Source: Eulemur rufifrons
Taxonomy: Eukaryota; Chordata; Mammalia; Primates; Lemuridae
DNA: 64,000 nucleotides
Direction of reading: 5' to 3'
Assembly (NCBI RefSeq): GCF_041146395.1
Contig: NC_090989.1
Coordinates: 243,340,843-243,404,842 of the forward strand
This document shows positions 22,626 through 34,672 of the stretch, piece after piece; position 1 is the stretch's first letter; each line of letters opens with the position of its first letter. The translations under genes and the position numbers were made by a program. The notes under the pieces are model-generated. The model had not been told where the DNA came from. It saw only the letters and a list, made by a program, of their open reading frames with translations, and ran no database searches.

Positions 22626-23687
22626 GAATATGGCAAGATTACTAACATGGACTATCAGGATAAGAAGTGATCTCACCAGGTCCTGCGGTTTAGGGTGATG
22701 CAAGATTGGGTCCGGCTTCCCTGTGAGCTGTCCTTGAAAAGAACCAAGGTTTGAGACTAGTAGTTACCACTACCCAAAGAAGTAGAGAGGGAAATAAACT
22801 GGGAGTATTCTCGATCTCTCTCTCTGTCTCTCTCTCTCTCATTCTCCCACACACTTTGTTGAGGTTAAGTTTGGAGCTCATGCAAAGCCTGTCTTCTCCT
22901 CTTAAGATGTAGCCTGCTGTACCATTAATGATATACATACTTTGCATTCTTTATAAAATGAACAGGTCTTTTTAAGTTCTGGTAGTTACGGCTCTTTCAA
23001 TATATCATATCAATGCTATCTCTCTCTTCAAGCAGCATAAAGTGAATTTTGAAGTGGTTTATTCTGATAATGTCCCTTGAAAGATATCCATTTGTTAAGT
23101 ATCTCTCATGTAATTTTCAGTCTGAAGTCCATCATCTGTAGACAGAAGTGAGGATAGCACAGCTGGAAAGAGGTCTAAAGCTGTTATTTTAAACAAATAG
23201 CTACTTACAAGTGCTGGTAAGGGAGAGCTTTTCCATTTGTCTTTTCATACATACACTAGTTTGTCACCACAGCATTCATGTCCCTAATCTGATTAGCTGG
23301 AGGGGTGTCCAGAAATCCCCTAGCTACAATAGCCACTTGCAAAATCCAAATACATCAAAACAATGATTAATAAAATATATCTATAAGCGTGTTTACAGTC
23401 GCAGGGGGTTCAAAGGGAAATGAAACAGCAGCTATTGCAAACTGTTTCCCCTGGAATTCATAATTTATTTACCTTGTCCGTCCTGCTCCCGGTGTGGCTA
23501 CAATCAATTGCATTCAATGTCAGCTCCTAGTACAAGAGTCTACTGTGCCGGCATTTCTAGTTCTACATGCTAGAAATTCTACCAACACTTTTAAGAAAAT
23601 AGCATGTATATATTAGTTATCGATCTGAAATATAATTGTTACTAGAAAATAATCTGAGTGCCTAACCTTTCCCCAAAAGAGAAGTAT
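22626..23687. other. Unassigned DNA with a CT repeat
   Basis: Holds a (CT)n tract at 22813-22842. The rest shows no recognised repeat or exon. Minus-strand frames at 22461-22703 and 22690-22947 are chance. Confidence 0.4.
22813..22842. repeat. (CT)n microsatellite
   Basis: About 14 CT units, broken once by a 'tg'. Confidence 0.9.
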
Positions 23688-24107
23688 ATTAATCACAGTA
23701 GGATAACTGCTGAAAGGACTCCAAAACCTCAATGACTTAACATAATAAACATTTATTCCTCATTTATGCCAAATGCAATAGGGATAGTCCCGGTCTGGCA
23801 GCTCTCCTGGGTGGCTCTCCTCTAAGCACAAGCTCAGGGATCCGAGTTCTAACTTACATTGCTAGCACCTGCAACATGACACGCCACTATTTCTGTGGAA
23901 TTATGAGAGAGTGTAGACATGGCCTACCAGAAATTTAATCACTTCGTCCAAAGTAACACATAGCATTTAGGCTCACTTCCATTAGCCAGAAATAGTTCCA
24001 AGGCCTCACCTAGATTCTAGAACCTTGAAAAATGTAAACCCAGCTGAATGGCACTTACCAACATGGAAGCAGAGCTCCAAACTGGTGATTAGCTAGCATC
24101 TCTGGCC
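23688..24107 (-). mobile_element. MaLR/ERVL-like LTR, antisense
   Basis: Follows the reverse complement of a common mammalian LTR-like repeat. Its blocks are 'caatgacttaacataataaa', 'ctctcctgggtggctctcct', 'cacttccattagccagaaat' and 'ggtgattagctagcatctct', with the last at the LTR start side. The same family recurs at 53780, 58240 and 63589 in the other orientation. The exact family name is uncertain. Confidence 0.5.
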
Positions 24108-24244
24108 TGAGGACCTAATATAGACATACTTAAAAAAAAAAAACAAAACCAAAAATAACACACGATCTTCTACCAATCTCAACTCCGACCAATCCTACGG
24201 CAGATTATCAACGCCTGGCTCCTCACTACTCACAGTGGGACAGT

Positions 24245-24430
24245 AACAGTTTCAAGGCAGGGGTTTAGGAGGCCAAGAAACCCAGACTCAAATTCGGGCC
24301 CATCACTTAACAATTATGTGACCTTGTCCAGATAATTTATCCCCTGTAGCCTTCATCAGAACTAGGGATATAAGAGTAATATTTTATTCCTAGGGTTGTT
24401 GCAAGGTTTAAGTGATGGAATGTGTCAGTA
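24245..24430 (+). repeat. MIR SINE
   Basis: 'cccagactcaaattcgggcc', 'aattatgtgaccttgtccag' and 'ctagggttgttgcaaggttt' are sense MIR blocks in order. Confidence 0.7.
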
Positions 24431-25674
24431 AAGACATCCCCAAATGAGAACAAACAGAAGGTATTTATTTAGAGCTTGCTATAACAAGGAGTCAGCCACT
24501 GTCACTTGCATTTGGCAGAGACTTACGGACAGGCAGGGAATGAGAAACTTCATAATGAAAAAAGGGAAGACTCTGGGTATGTTGGCAGGGGGGCGGAGGA
24601 AGAGGGGCTAACCAGAAGCAGACATCTTAAGGGACTGGTTTGAGAGGCATATTTGACTTTCTCTGCTTAATCCTGAGCTGTAAGTGGGGGCAAAAATTAG
24701 GGGAGCAGGCAGGCATTGGCCAAGTCCTGACAATAATGGGCTGATGCTGTGGAGGCTGTGGTTTTGCTGCCCGGGTTGGTGGCTGTGGAGGTTGTGGGTC
24801 AGAGTTCCATTGTCATATGTGGTCTGGCCATTATCCCTTTGCATGTTCAGTCTCTCATGAGCTATTATTTTTCCAAATTGGATGGTGGGTCTACTTTTGT
24901 TTCACACTGACAGAGATGATCTTCCCAGGTCTATATTCCTCTGGAAAAACTTTAATCAGAATTTTTTATATTCTTAAACCCTGGGAATTAAGGGCTAATA
25001 GGCAGGGAAAATACAAGACAACAGCTTTAAATTCTGCACTGTCTGGCACAGCCACATCTACCACTATGCTACACTGCATAGAGCAAACCTCTCCACAGCC
25101 AGGTGAAGCCACTCTTAAAGAGCAGTAATGTGCTCCACAGTGCTGTAAACGAATGGGCTTTCCAGCATGCCGGAGAGCTGAGGGCAGAGAGAGTGCTCAG
25201 AAATGCCTGCACACTGACTCCCTTTTTCCCCAGGTGAAGACGGAACACTCTGACACAAGTTTGATTTGAAAACCAGCAGAGCCTAAAGTTTGCAAACATC
25301 TCCTTACGTGGAAAAATTAAGCACAGAGATTTTACTGAGTGTGGAAATTCTTCCCAAATAGTGATGAAAAATACAATACAAAGTGACTCTGGCCCAGCAC
25401 AAAATTAAGCTTATTAGATCCCACAAGACCTCATCTTAAATGCATAACGTTACTGGTAACCGTAGGCCCCCTTCTCAGCCAGTAGAGACTCTGGGGGCCA
25501 AAGGAAGTTGCAGGAAGACACTCCTCATCTGCTTTTGCTCTGTGTGGCCATATTGCCTCTGCTGAGTTTCCGTATCCTTGACTACAACAAGCCTGAGCGT
25601 GTGTGCATAAACGTGCACACTTGCACCCCAAGGTTTGTTGAAAAACAATACATTTGCATTAGGCTTTGGTAGCA
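24431..25674. other. Unassigned DNA
   Basis: A G-rich stretch spans 24560-24800. Plus-strand frame 24817-25128 and minus-strand frames at 25069-25675 have no recognised products. Confidence 0.4.
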
Positions 25675-25772
25675 TTTTTATTTTATTTTTTTAGAGAGGA
25701 GATCTTGCTCTGTCACCCAGGCTGCAGTGTAGTAGGTCAAACACAGCTCACTGTAGCCTAGAATTCCCAGGG
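25675..25772 (-). repeat. Alu/FLAM fragment, antisense
   Basis: After a T-rich tail, 'gagaggagatcttgctctgt', 'cacccaggctgcagtgtagt' and 'cacagctcactgtagcctag' give a reverse-complement 7SL-derived monomer of old type, truncated after about 100 bp. Confidence 0.7.
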
Positions 25773-26886
25773 TGCAAACAGAGACCACCTGAAATTATGC
25801 AAGTGCCCTGGGTCAGACCACAGGTGGTGGCCAATCTCAGCCACTAAGCTTAAAAGAGACACAGGCACATTCAAAGAAAGCAACCAGGACACAAGAGAGG
25901 CTTAAATAAATGTCACAGGAGAGTGAATAGTTGAATAATGAAGGAAGGAAAGAACTGGGGATGCTAAACCTGGAAAAACTGAGTTCGTCCTAATAGTGCA
26001 GTCCAAAAATTGAACTGGTTTTCCCTGGGCTGGGAAGAGGGAAAGGAGTTACTCACTGCTCTATCTCTGGACATATTTAAGCAAATGTAATGATACTATT
26101 TCTTCAGTGTTAATTGACTCCCTCTGCCTACCTCTAAGAGTTTTCTTTTGCCCTCTCAGCCCTTGCTTCCATGCAAGCAGCTAAGTTGCCTGTGATCATT
26201 GCCTCAGGGAAGGGACAAACACAAGGTACAGAAAAATGCAGCCCTTTCTTGCATTTATATTCCAAAATCCTAGACTCTTCAGGGAATGAGAGGAGGTGGA
26301 AAAAAAAAATCACCCACTACACGAGAAAACAAACCGTGCTCTGAGGCAGAGATTGGAGACAGACAGAGATATTTTTAAAGTCAGAGTGTGTGAAACTCAG
26401 GATGACAGCCGCTCACCTGGAGAGACCCTGCAGGCAGGAAGCAAGTCCACATTTGAGATGGTCCCTGGAGCAAGGTCCTTGCACTGCCTGTGCCTCAGAG
26501 TGCTGCCTGCTGCCCGCTTCAGTGACCCGACAGTGGCCAGCACTTCAACACAGAGGATGCCCGCCCAGGAGGAGAGAAGTTTGCACAGGTCCAGAAACTT
26601 TGTGTAGCCCCTGGAAAACCCACCCCACGAGGCGAACTCACTCCCACTACAACCTTACCATGTCCCTGGTGCTTTAAACTTCAGAGACGAAGGGTGATGG
26701 GTGGAACCCTAAACAAGATAAAGTTGGGGAATGAAAGAAAAGGCCTGACCACTAGACTTTGGTAGAGCTGAACAGAACCAACCCCACATCCCCCTGAGCC
26801 AGGAAAGTGCAAAACACTTTCTGATTACACACAGACGGAATGATCACTGGGCGTAGAGTTGTACAGAGGGAATCAAATTAGGGGTC
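25773..26886. other. Unassigned DNA, GC-richer near 26.4-26.7 kb
   Basis: The part at 26390-26680 is GC-richer and open in two plus frames (26296-26607 and 26390-26677). Two overlapping open frames reflect composition rather than a gene. Confidence 0.4.
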
Positions 26887-27435
26887 TGCACTAGGCAGGG
26901 TTCTCCAGAGAAACAGAAGCAATACGATGTGTGTGTGTATAAAGAGATTTATTACAAGGAATTGGCTTATGTGATTATGGGGGCTGAAAAGTTCCAAGAG
27001 CTGCAGGGTGCATTGGCAAGCTGGAGACCCAGGGGAGATGAGGAGACAGCTACAGTCTCAGTTCAAAAGCCTGGGGATCAAGAGCGCTGATGGTGTAGTT
27101 CCAGTCCAAAGGCCAGCAGGCTTAAGACCCAGGAAGAGCTGATGTTTCAGTTTGAGTCCAAAGGCAGGAAAAAGCCAATGTCCTAGTTCTAAGGCAGCCA
27201 GGCAGGAGGAAGCCTTTCTTACTTGGGGTAGGGTCAGCCCTTTTGTTCTAGTCAGGCCTTCAAATGATTGGAGGAGGCCTGTCCACATTAGCGTGCAACT
27301 CCGCTTTATTCAGTCTGCCGATTCAAATATTAATCTCCTCTAGAAATGCCCTCATAGACACACCCCAAATAATGTGTGACCAACAGTCTGGGCCCTCTTT
27401 GGACTAGTCCAGTTGACACATAAAATTAACCATCA
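26887..27435 (+). mobile_element. Near-complete MLT2A-type ERVL LTR
   Basis: 'ctaggcagggttctccagag' opens the LTR, then 'gagatttattacaaggaatt', 'ctgatggtgtagttccagtc', 'ttcaaatattaatctcctct' and 'tgacacataaaattaaccat' occur in consensus order. The length of about 550 bp is normal for MLT2A, so this is essentially full-length. No internal ERVL sequence adjoins it, so it is a solo LTR. Confidence 0.9.
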
Positions 27436-27829
27436 ACTACATGTAAAATTAACTATGTCTCAATGGGATGACATTTAAGGCCATTTCCAAACTTAGATCT
27501 AGGACAGCACACAGACATACAAAACTTGAAAAAAAAGAAAGGCACTGGGGAAACTGTTAAGGCTTATATATGTTTGCCTAATCTTGCTATCATTTGATGT
27601 TTATTTCTAGGAATATTTCCACGTAGCCAGTCTGTGTTGATCCTTAGTGCAACACTCAGGTATGGCATAAGTGCTTAGCACATTTTTGTAGTTAAATCCC
27701 TGTCATTTATGCAGCAGGAAACAAGCTTTTTAGAGACATGAATTGCAAAAAATGTGTGAGGCTATGAAAATTGTTCTTCTTCCATCTTTCCTGATAACAC
27801 AATAAACTTTTGGATCCAGCCAAGTCAGG
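27436..27829. other. Unassigned DNA
   Basis: AT-rich, with no recognised repeat or exon. Confidence 0.4.
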
Positions 27830-28070
27830 ACAGGGTAGTGATTCAAATCATGTGTTCTAGAACACAGAGACCCAGTTTCAAACCCAGGCTCTGCCAAGAC
27901 ATTCACAGTAAACTTCAGCAAATTATTTTAAATCGTTGAACCTCAGTTTTCACATCTACAAATGTGGAGATGATGACACTGCTTACTTACCCTCATTAAA
28001 TCAGAGGATGCCAGTAAATAACTTAGTACTGTATTTGCCACACACCAAATGCTTAATATGCCTTAGAACT
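27830..28070 (+). repeat. MIR SINE
   Basis: 'ggtagtgattcaaatcatgt', 'cagtttcaaacccaggctct', 'cctcagttttcacatctaca' and 'caccaaatgcttaatatgcc' form a long sense MIR. Confidence 0.8.
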
Positions 28071-29061
28071 GATTATTATAACTTGGATAGAGTTCTCTAA
28101 AATGTGCTGCCAACATTACCCTGAAATCTTTTAAAAACCCTTCCTCTACTCTTCCTCTTTCATCTTACAACGTAGACAGCCAAAACAGAACTACCACTGA
28201 TTTTCAAGGTTAGCAGATAGATTTCTGGCTAAAATACTGGGTGACAATTTCCTCAGAAACCCTCAGAAACCTCAGGGACCCCATTTACAAAGGGCGGGTA
28301 TTTGACTTGCATGCCAGAAAGGTGGAAACCAGAGAACAAAGATAAATAATCCTATTTTCTCCTTCAAATTAAAGCTTTGTGTGCATGCGTATGCACCAGA
28401 AAATACTGACTTAATCAGAAGCATTCAATTAAGATTAGAAAAAGTAAAATAGAGCCTCAGAACTGAGGTGAGCACAGTAAACAAGCAGTTATTTAAAAAA
28501 AAAAAAAAATCCAACCTCGTGACAATGCTCAATATCGCTGATGCGTGGATATGAGCAATTCCAGAAAGTAGAATAATTGCACCATTTGACAATAATGCAA
28601 ATTTTCTCTCCCTTACTATGTCACTTTATCTCTGGCTGTGAGTCTGGAATTTTCCAGAGAGAAGAAGTAAGATTTTGCCTTGACTAGTTCTAAAGATAGA
28701 TACCCTAATAAACTTCTAGATGCAAATTTTTAGTCACATAAAGAAAAAAGACAGGCCAGCTACAGTCTGTTACGTTATATTATTTTAAACTACACTGGCT
28801 TCAAGCAATGATTTCAAGAGGCAAATAACTTTCAAAGAGTAAAATAGTTTCTTCAGAGAAAGTTTCAGGGATATAATTAGTCAAGCAAGATGCCACATGA
28901 CTGAACTGTCGTTAATTTCACATGGAAAGAGTACCTTTTGTGCACAAGGAGCTCAAAAGAGTTTAGTCTATAGATATTTACAGAGAAGTTTTATCCAATA
29001 GAAAAATCCCATCATCTCTAGGTCAGAAATAATGTCAGAATGACAATGTGTCATTAATTAT
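28071..29061. other. Unassigned DNA
   Basis: Includes an A-run at 28495-28509 that could be a decayed retroposon tail, but no retroposon body is recognisable upstream. Confidence 0.4.
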
Positions 29062-29802
29062 CAGGGACACTGAAGTAAACCTCACTGAGATACTACTACA
29101 CACACATTAGAATGATAAAGTTTTAAGAAAATCTGACCATACTAACCAAGCATTGGCAAGTATATGTTAGAAATGGAACTCTCATGCACTCATGGTAGGG
29201 ATGTAAAATGGTACAACCACTTTGGAAAACAATCTGGCAGTTTCTTGCAAAGTTAAACATACACCTGCTATAGGACCCAAGTATTCCACTCCAAGGAATT
29301 TAGGGAAGAGAAGCAAATACATATGTTCACACAAAGACATCAACACATCTGCACGAATGTTCCCAGCAGATTGATTTGTGATAGCAAAAACCTAGAAAAC
29401 AACCCAAATCAACATGAAATGAATGGATAAACAAATTGTAGTATATCCATACAATGGAATGCTATTCAGTTACAAAAAGGAACAAATTATTGATACATGC
29501 AACAAAGATGAACCTCAAAAAGTGCGAAAGAAGTTATATGAAAGAGAGTATATACAGTACACTTCCATTTATATAAAATTCTAGAAAACACAAACACTAA
29601 TCCATAGTGACAGAAAGCAGATCAGAGAGATTGCCGGGGAAGGGTATAGAGGAGGAATGGATTACAAATGTGCAGTAGGAAACTATTACGGGTGACAGAG
29701 ATGTTTGTTTTCTAGATGTAGTGATAGTTTCATTGATGTATACACAGGTCAGTTCTGAATTGTACACTTTAAATATGTGTGGGTTACTGTGCTTCAATCA
29801 CA
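29062..29802 (+). repeat. L1M LINE 3' end
   Basis: 'ggaactctcatgcactcatg', 'caaccactttggaaaacaat', 'tccatacaatggaatgctat' and 'aattgtacactttaaatatg' match the end of L1M ORF2 and its 3' UTR in order. Stops are frequent, so this is a dead fragment of about 740 bp. Confidence 0.85.
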
Positions 29803-29840
29803 CATTAAGTGTAAAGACAAAAGAATGAGAATGTAAATGT

Positions 29841-29895
29841 AACTGTCACAGTGCCTAGCACATAGTAGGTGTTCAAAAATGCTGACTGAATGAAC
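29841..29895 (+). repeat. L2 3' terminus fragment
   Basis: 'cagtgcctagcacatagtag' followed by 'gctgactgaatgaa' is the last 50 or so bases of L2. Confidence 0.55.
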
Positions 29896-30099
29896 AGCCT
29901 GTCCCCATACTGGAGCTGTGTTCTATAAGTGTTACAATTCAAATCGATTTTGATAAAACTTTTTCTCTCATGTTCTATGTTAGTCTTTATGACACAGCTT
30001 GTCTCGCTCTGATTTCTATGTTCACTGTACCATCTTCTCCTGTATGAATGTCTCTTCCTCATTCCCTTATCTTGCTTCCTATGTACGTATTATGGACAC

Positions 30100-30525
30100 T
30101 GACTAACAGTACCTTCATTTTTCTTTGAGGAATACGTTTTCCTGATTCTCATTCCTTCAGCTTCTGCACTGTGGCAAGCAGGAAGACCATGTGACTCAGT
30201 CTTGGCCAGAGAAGAGTTAAGAGACAAGGTGTAGCCCAACCTGGATTAATGAGATTAGATCTAGGAGTCCCGGACTAGGACTTTTCTCCAGACCGTGGAG
30301 AAAGAGCCTGACTTCAAGTGGTGAGAATGTAAGCATGGAACTGCAGGCAGACATCTGGCTCCACCAACGGAAGCCTGCCTATAAATGAGCCAACACAGAA
30401 GAGAGGTGGCATGACACCGTGAGACCTTGAGTTCAGATGTGCCTGAAGGTAGAACTATCTCTTTGTGACCAATAAATTCCACTTTTCATTAAGCCAATGT
30501 CATCTCGGTGTTTTGGCACCTGCCA
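30100..30525 (+). repeat. Old LTR-like repeat, unnamed
   Basis: 'aagaccatgtgactcagtct', 'ggccagagaagagttaagag' and 'gaccaataaattccactttt' resemble a dispersed mammalian repeat family whose name I cannot recall. Confidence 0.35.
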
Positions 30526-30771
30526 TTATCTCCCTCCACGCAAAAGATGTGGAGGTATCTGTGGGAAAGCATTACATGTGTGGTAGTTTTGCCATCAGTG
30601 CAAGATGGATGGGAATGCGCTAAGAAAGGCACTAGCTGACTTCTACAATTATGAATGTCAATAGATGGACAGACAATTTGATAAGCCAGACGATGCTCAT
30701 AGTATGGTCCCCTCTACTAAATGTATCTGAAGATAATCTTGGATGAGATGAACACAAGAAGCAAAATAACT

Positions 30772-30940
30772 CTTGACTTTAGTTAAGTTGCTTAACCAAA
30801 GTCTCAGTTGTCTCATTTTAAGAGAAGGCTAATAATACTATCTATTTCTTGGGTTTTTAGGACAGTAACATTAAACCACGCACTTAGCTTTTAGTACAAT
30901 GCCTGAAATATGGTAAGCCCTCAAGAAATATTTGCTGTAT
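30772..30940 (+). repeat. MIR SINE
   Basis: 'agttgcttaaccaaagtctc', 'agttgtctcattttaagag' and 'tacaatgcctgaaatatggt' are degenerate sense MIR blocks. Confidence 0.65.
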
Positions 30941-30989
30941 CACTGCTACTAAGTAAGATGCCATTAATCTACATCTATACTACAAAGCC

Positions 30990-31165
30990 TTAATGGTTCT
31001 CCCTTCTCTTCCTTAATACAAATCCTGAGCATTCTTCAAGTACCACCACCTCCTCCGGGAAAATCTTCCTTGATTATTTCAATACAAAATGTAATGACTA
31101 TTTTCTGTTCTGGATTTCCAAACCATTTACTGTAAACATGTGTCTGATACCCTATCTTGTCATAA
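30990..31165 (+). repeat. L2 fragment
   Basis: 'caagtaccaccacctcctcc' and 'gggaaaatcttccttgatta' correspond to the L2 3' UTR block on cysteine- and leucine-rich text, in sense. Confidence 0.5.
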
Positions 31166-31654
31166 ATTGAATTTCCAGAGCTAAGCTGGAGCCAGTTCAC
31201 AAGAGCTCCTTAGACTCAGTTATTAAATTTTCAGGAATTTTGAGAGGTGGGTGTTAAATACTGCCATTATTAAAAATTAATTACACAAAATTATGATTAA
31301 ATAAATTATATTAAAAACAAAGGTAGTACTCAAAACACAATGCTTCCTAGTTATATGTATGACATTTATGACATTGTACTATTATCTATGCTCTTGAGGT
31401 TATACCTTACATGTATATGGAGGAAATGCTATGAAACAGTGCTACTGTGCATCACTTTCCAACTTCCAAGGTCAGCAGCATCACTCTGGTAACTTGTAAC
31501 CTGCAGTCAGTCATGGCAGGAGAATTCACACTACAGATACCAACAAACACTGCAAATCAGGATTCCACACCCCACCGCTCCCCACAAAGCCAGTGTTAAA
31601 CATTTATGGGCACACCACCGATTTTAACTTTTTCATGTTTTAAACTTTTCCAGT
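31166..31654. other. Unassigned DNA
   Basis: AT-rich. It lies between two L2 pieces and may be eroded L2 plus unrelated DNA. Confidence 0.35.
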
Positions 31655-31765
31655 AAGTTCAATTAGCTCTTTGACCACAGGGATGTTTCACATTACTTTT
31701 TGCCATCTGTGTTGTTCAACATAGCATTGCATATACAGTGGGTGCTTGATAAAAGCTTAGAAAGA
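31655..31765 (+). repeat. L2 3' end fragment
   Basis: 'ctttgaccacagggatgttt' and 'tgcatatacagtgggtgctt' fit the end of a sense L2. Confidence 0.45.
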
Positions 31766-32377
31766 GGCAATCACTTTACAAAGATGACTTTGCCATGGCT
31801 AACATCTATGTGACATGATACATTTAAAAAATGTCTGTACACACACAAAAACCTTGCAGTCTATCACTGCTTGAGTTGTAAACAATGGGGAAAAGGCCAA
31901 ACATGAAAATAGAGCCAAAATATTATAACGTGACAGTTAAAGTGAATGAATGCATACTGACACATCCTTACCCCATAACAAAGAGCTGAGATCAGTTAAA
32001 TTCATTTCACCGGGAATGGTCAAAAAAATCAGCAATGTGTCATTTAGAGAAAGGAAAAATTACAGGTACACAAAGGGCAAAGAAAATGTCTTCAAATAGT
32101 TGAAAGGCTAACGCAAAAGAAAAAGACTGGATATGTTCTGTACTGCACTAGATAATAACACCAGAATCAATGTTTAGATGTTACGGAGAGATCCCTTTTG
32201 ATAGGAGGAAGAACTGTCCTACAAAGATTGACCCAACATGCAATGGCCAACTTTGGGAAGTAGTGAATTCTTGCTCCAGTGTTACTTAAATATGTGGGTC
32301 AGTCACAAGGCTTGGCACATTAATAGCAACTCAAAATTTTTACATAAATAAAAGATGTGGAGATATCTGTTGGAAAG
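31766..32377. other. Unassigned DNA
   Basis: A-rich, with no recognised repeat or exon. Confidence 0.4.
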
Positions 32378-32547
32378 CAGTGGTTCTCAACTGGGGCCAC
32401 TACTGTCCCATAAGGGATGTTTGGAAACGTGTTGAGGAGTTTAGTGAGGGGACAGGAGAGCTAAATAATGTGAGGCAAAGGATGTCACCACACAACAAAT
32501 AACCCTGCCACGCAAAATGCCAATAGCACCCCCATTGAGAAACAGTA
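32378..32547 (+). mobile_element. MER5-type hAT-Charlie element
   Basis: Starts 'cagtggttctcaactggggc', the MER5 terminus, and ends 'cccccattgagaaacagta'. The inside is degenerate but keeps the expected length of about 170 bp. It is non-autonomous. Neither flank shows a clear 8-bp duplication. Confidence 0.8.
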
Positions 32548-32599
32548 AGGTAGACAAATCCTGAAAAAAATGTTTTAGTCAACATTCAATACTTCATCA

Positions 32600-32998
32600 C
32601 GCAGCAAGTGTTTGCTGAATGATGGTTAAGTTTCAAGCACATTGCTAAACTTCAGGGTTAGAAAGTTGCACAAGATGAAGGTTCTTCTTGCAAGAGGTTT
32701 GACGCTAATGGAGGAGACAAGGAAGTAATCAGTTTCAAGAGCGTGCTAAGTGGCTAGTCTAGAAATCTAAACAGGCACTGAAAGGGCAGAGGGCTCCTCT
32801 AACTATTGGGGTATGGGGCAGTTCAAAGGGTAAGGAAGGCCCTTCAGAGGTCGTAGCACCTTGAAGTTGGGTTTTGTAGAATATGCATAGGAATTTGAAA
32901 GATGGAAGAAGGAATTCCAGATGGAGAAAACAGTATGTGTTAAGGAACAGAAGTGTGAGAAAACATGGCGCTAGAGGTCTGGGAAAGCAATCCATGTA
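32600..32998 (-). repeat. L2 fragment, antisense
   Basis: 'gcagcaagtgtttgctgaat', 'gctaatggaggagacaagga', 'ggaaggcccttcagaggtcg' and 'gaaggaattccagatggaga' run in reverse-complement L2 order for 400 bp. Confidence 0.65.
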
Positions 32999-33257
32999 GG
33001 AAAAAAATGTTCTGCAATACTTACATTTGGGCAACTGGTATATTTTCTAAACACTCCCACACAAAGGACATTACGAGAACCTAAGGACAGCTTGAGTGAA
33101 GGTTGAGTATGGGCTCTGTTGAGAAAAGAGACTGGGGAGTTTGGGAAATGTCTCTTCCAACCCTGAGAATCTCTGACTTTTCCAGAGATGAAAGGGGCAA
33201 GATATTACCAGGATACCATATGATGAGCAGAGACCAAGACCCTCACCCACACCAAAC

Positions 33258-33605
33258 TCCTCCTTCTTCCTGTTCACTCTGCTTTAGCAACATGGGCTTT
33301 CTTTATGCTGCTTGATCCCACAGCTAAGCCTGTTCTCACATCAGAGCATTTGCACATGCTCATCCTCTACCTGGAATACTCCTTCCCAGATATTCACACA
33401 ATTGATTCCTTCTCAACCTCAAGATCTCACTGCAGTGTCACTTCCTCAAAGAGGTCTTCCCTGTCTACCCAATCTAAAATAGCATTCTCTGAAGTTCTCT
33501 TATTCCTTTATGTGATTATTGCCTGTCTTCACCACTAGAATGCAAGTTCTATGAGAGCAGGACGTCCTCTGTCCTGTGACTTGTATATCCCAGTGCTATG
33601 GTACC
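33258..33605 (+). repeat. L2 3' end
   Basis: 'gagcatttgcacatgctcat', 'cctctacctggaatactcct' and 'agtgtcacttcctcaaagag' are classic sense L2 blocks. The 33305-33538 frame is L2 sequence, not a gene. Confidence 0.75.
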
Positions 33606-34129
33606 AGTGGGCTATCTACTCACACCTGGGCATTTCAGCCTCTTATAGATAAGGAGAAAATGGGTCAGAGGAGAGCACCTGGATGGTTAGGAAACTTCAA
33701 GCCAAATTATACGAAAAAGGAACTGGTGTGTGGTCCTTCTAATAACCTCGATGAGTCTAGAGCTAACTCAGAAACTATGTCTTTTGAGAAAAAATTGTAG
33801 GACCTGGAATATTTAGCCAAGTAAAAAGTGCTCTCAAATGCCGCATACTCTTTTCAAATGTCTAGAGGGTGCCATGTGGAAGAAGGACTGGGATTGCTCT
33901 GAACTGATTCCAAAGGAGAGGGACCGCAGGTGGAAGCTGCACGAGAGAGTGAGATTTCAGCTCCGTGTGAGGAAGGATGGTAAAAAGTTCAAAAGGGTGA
34001 AATAGTCAAAGTTCAAAAAGGCCCTTCCAAAGGTTCAGGGTCCCCATCAACGGAGTTATCTAAGCAGAAGCTGGCCAACCAATCCCACAGCGATGAAAAG
34101 CTCAAGTCTTAGGCAAGAGAGCAGACCAA
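33606..34129. other. Unassigned DNA
   Basis: No recognised repeat. The frame at 33576-33800 is not credible as a gene. Confidence 0.4.
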
Positions 34130-34322
34130 ATAACTGACATTTGTATGTCACTTACTGCATGCCAGGAGTATTCTGTAAGGTACATGGCAAATATTAGCTC
34201 ATTTAATCCTATGACAACCTGAGGAGGGAGGTGCTATTATCATCACTGAACAGAGCACACTAAGACACAGAAGTCAAATAATCTGACTCGGTTGACCTTG
34301 CCAGTAAGTGGCCGAGCCAGCT
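34130..34322 (-). repeat. MIR SINE, antisense
   Basis: 'cacttactgcatgccaggag', 'ttagctcatttaatcctatg' and 'agtaagtggccgagccagct' give a reverse-complement MIR. Confidence 0.75.
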
Positions 34323-34564
34323 TTTTAAATGACCTTTTATGTCTCCTCTAAATTTCACAGTAATTCTTTTCATGCCTCAACTAGAAATAAGTTGCTATCC
34401 TATTTTTATCATCTCCAGGGAAAAGATTTCCAAAATGTCCAAGTGTGGCTGTCCAGCACCACGGGGGCTCAGGCTGTAGGTGGCACACAACACAGTACTT
34501 GCACAGAACAGACATCCTGAAAACCTCTGCCGAGTGAGGGACTCAGCCCACACCACAGCACGCA

Positions 34565-34672
34565 TTTCTTTATTTTTATTGTCTGTCTCCCCCTAACCTC
34601 CAGATCCACAAAGGAAGGGATTTTATCTTGTTGACTGCTACATCCCCCAGTGTTAAATAAATATTTGTTGAA
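34565..34672 (+). repeat. L2 3' terminus
   Basis: 'attgtctgtctccccctaac' and 'gttaaataaatatttgttga' are the sense end of L2. Confidence 0.65.

Noticed and set aside
25069..25675. Three minus-strand ORFs
   Set aside because: Short, overlapping and without recognised domains, start context or splice signals.
28495..28509. Poly-A as the tail of a processed pseudogene
   Set aside because: No recognisable mRNA body or flanking target duplication upstream.
33305..33538. 77-codon plus-strand ORF
   Set aside because: Sequence is the L2 3' end.
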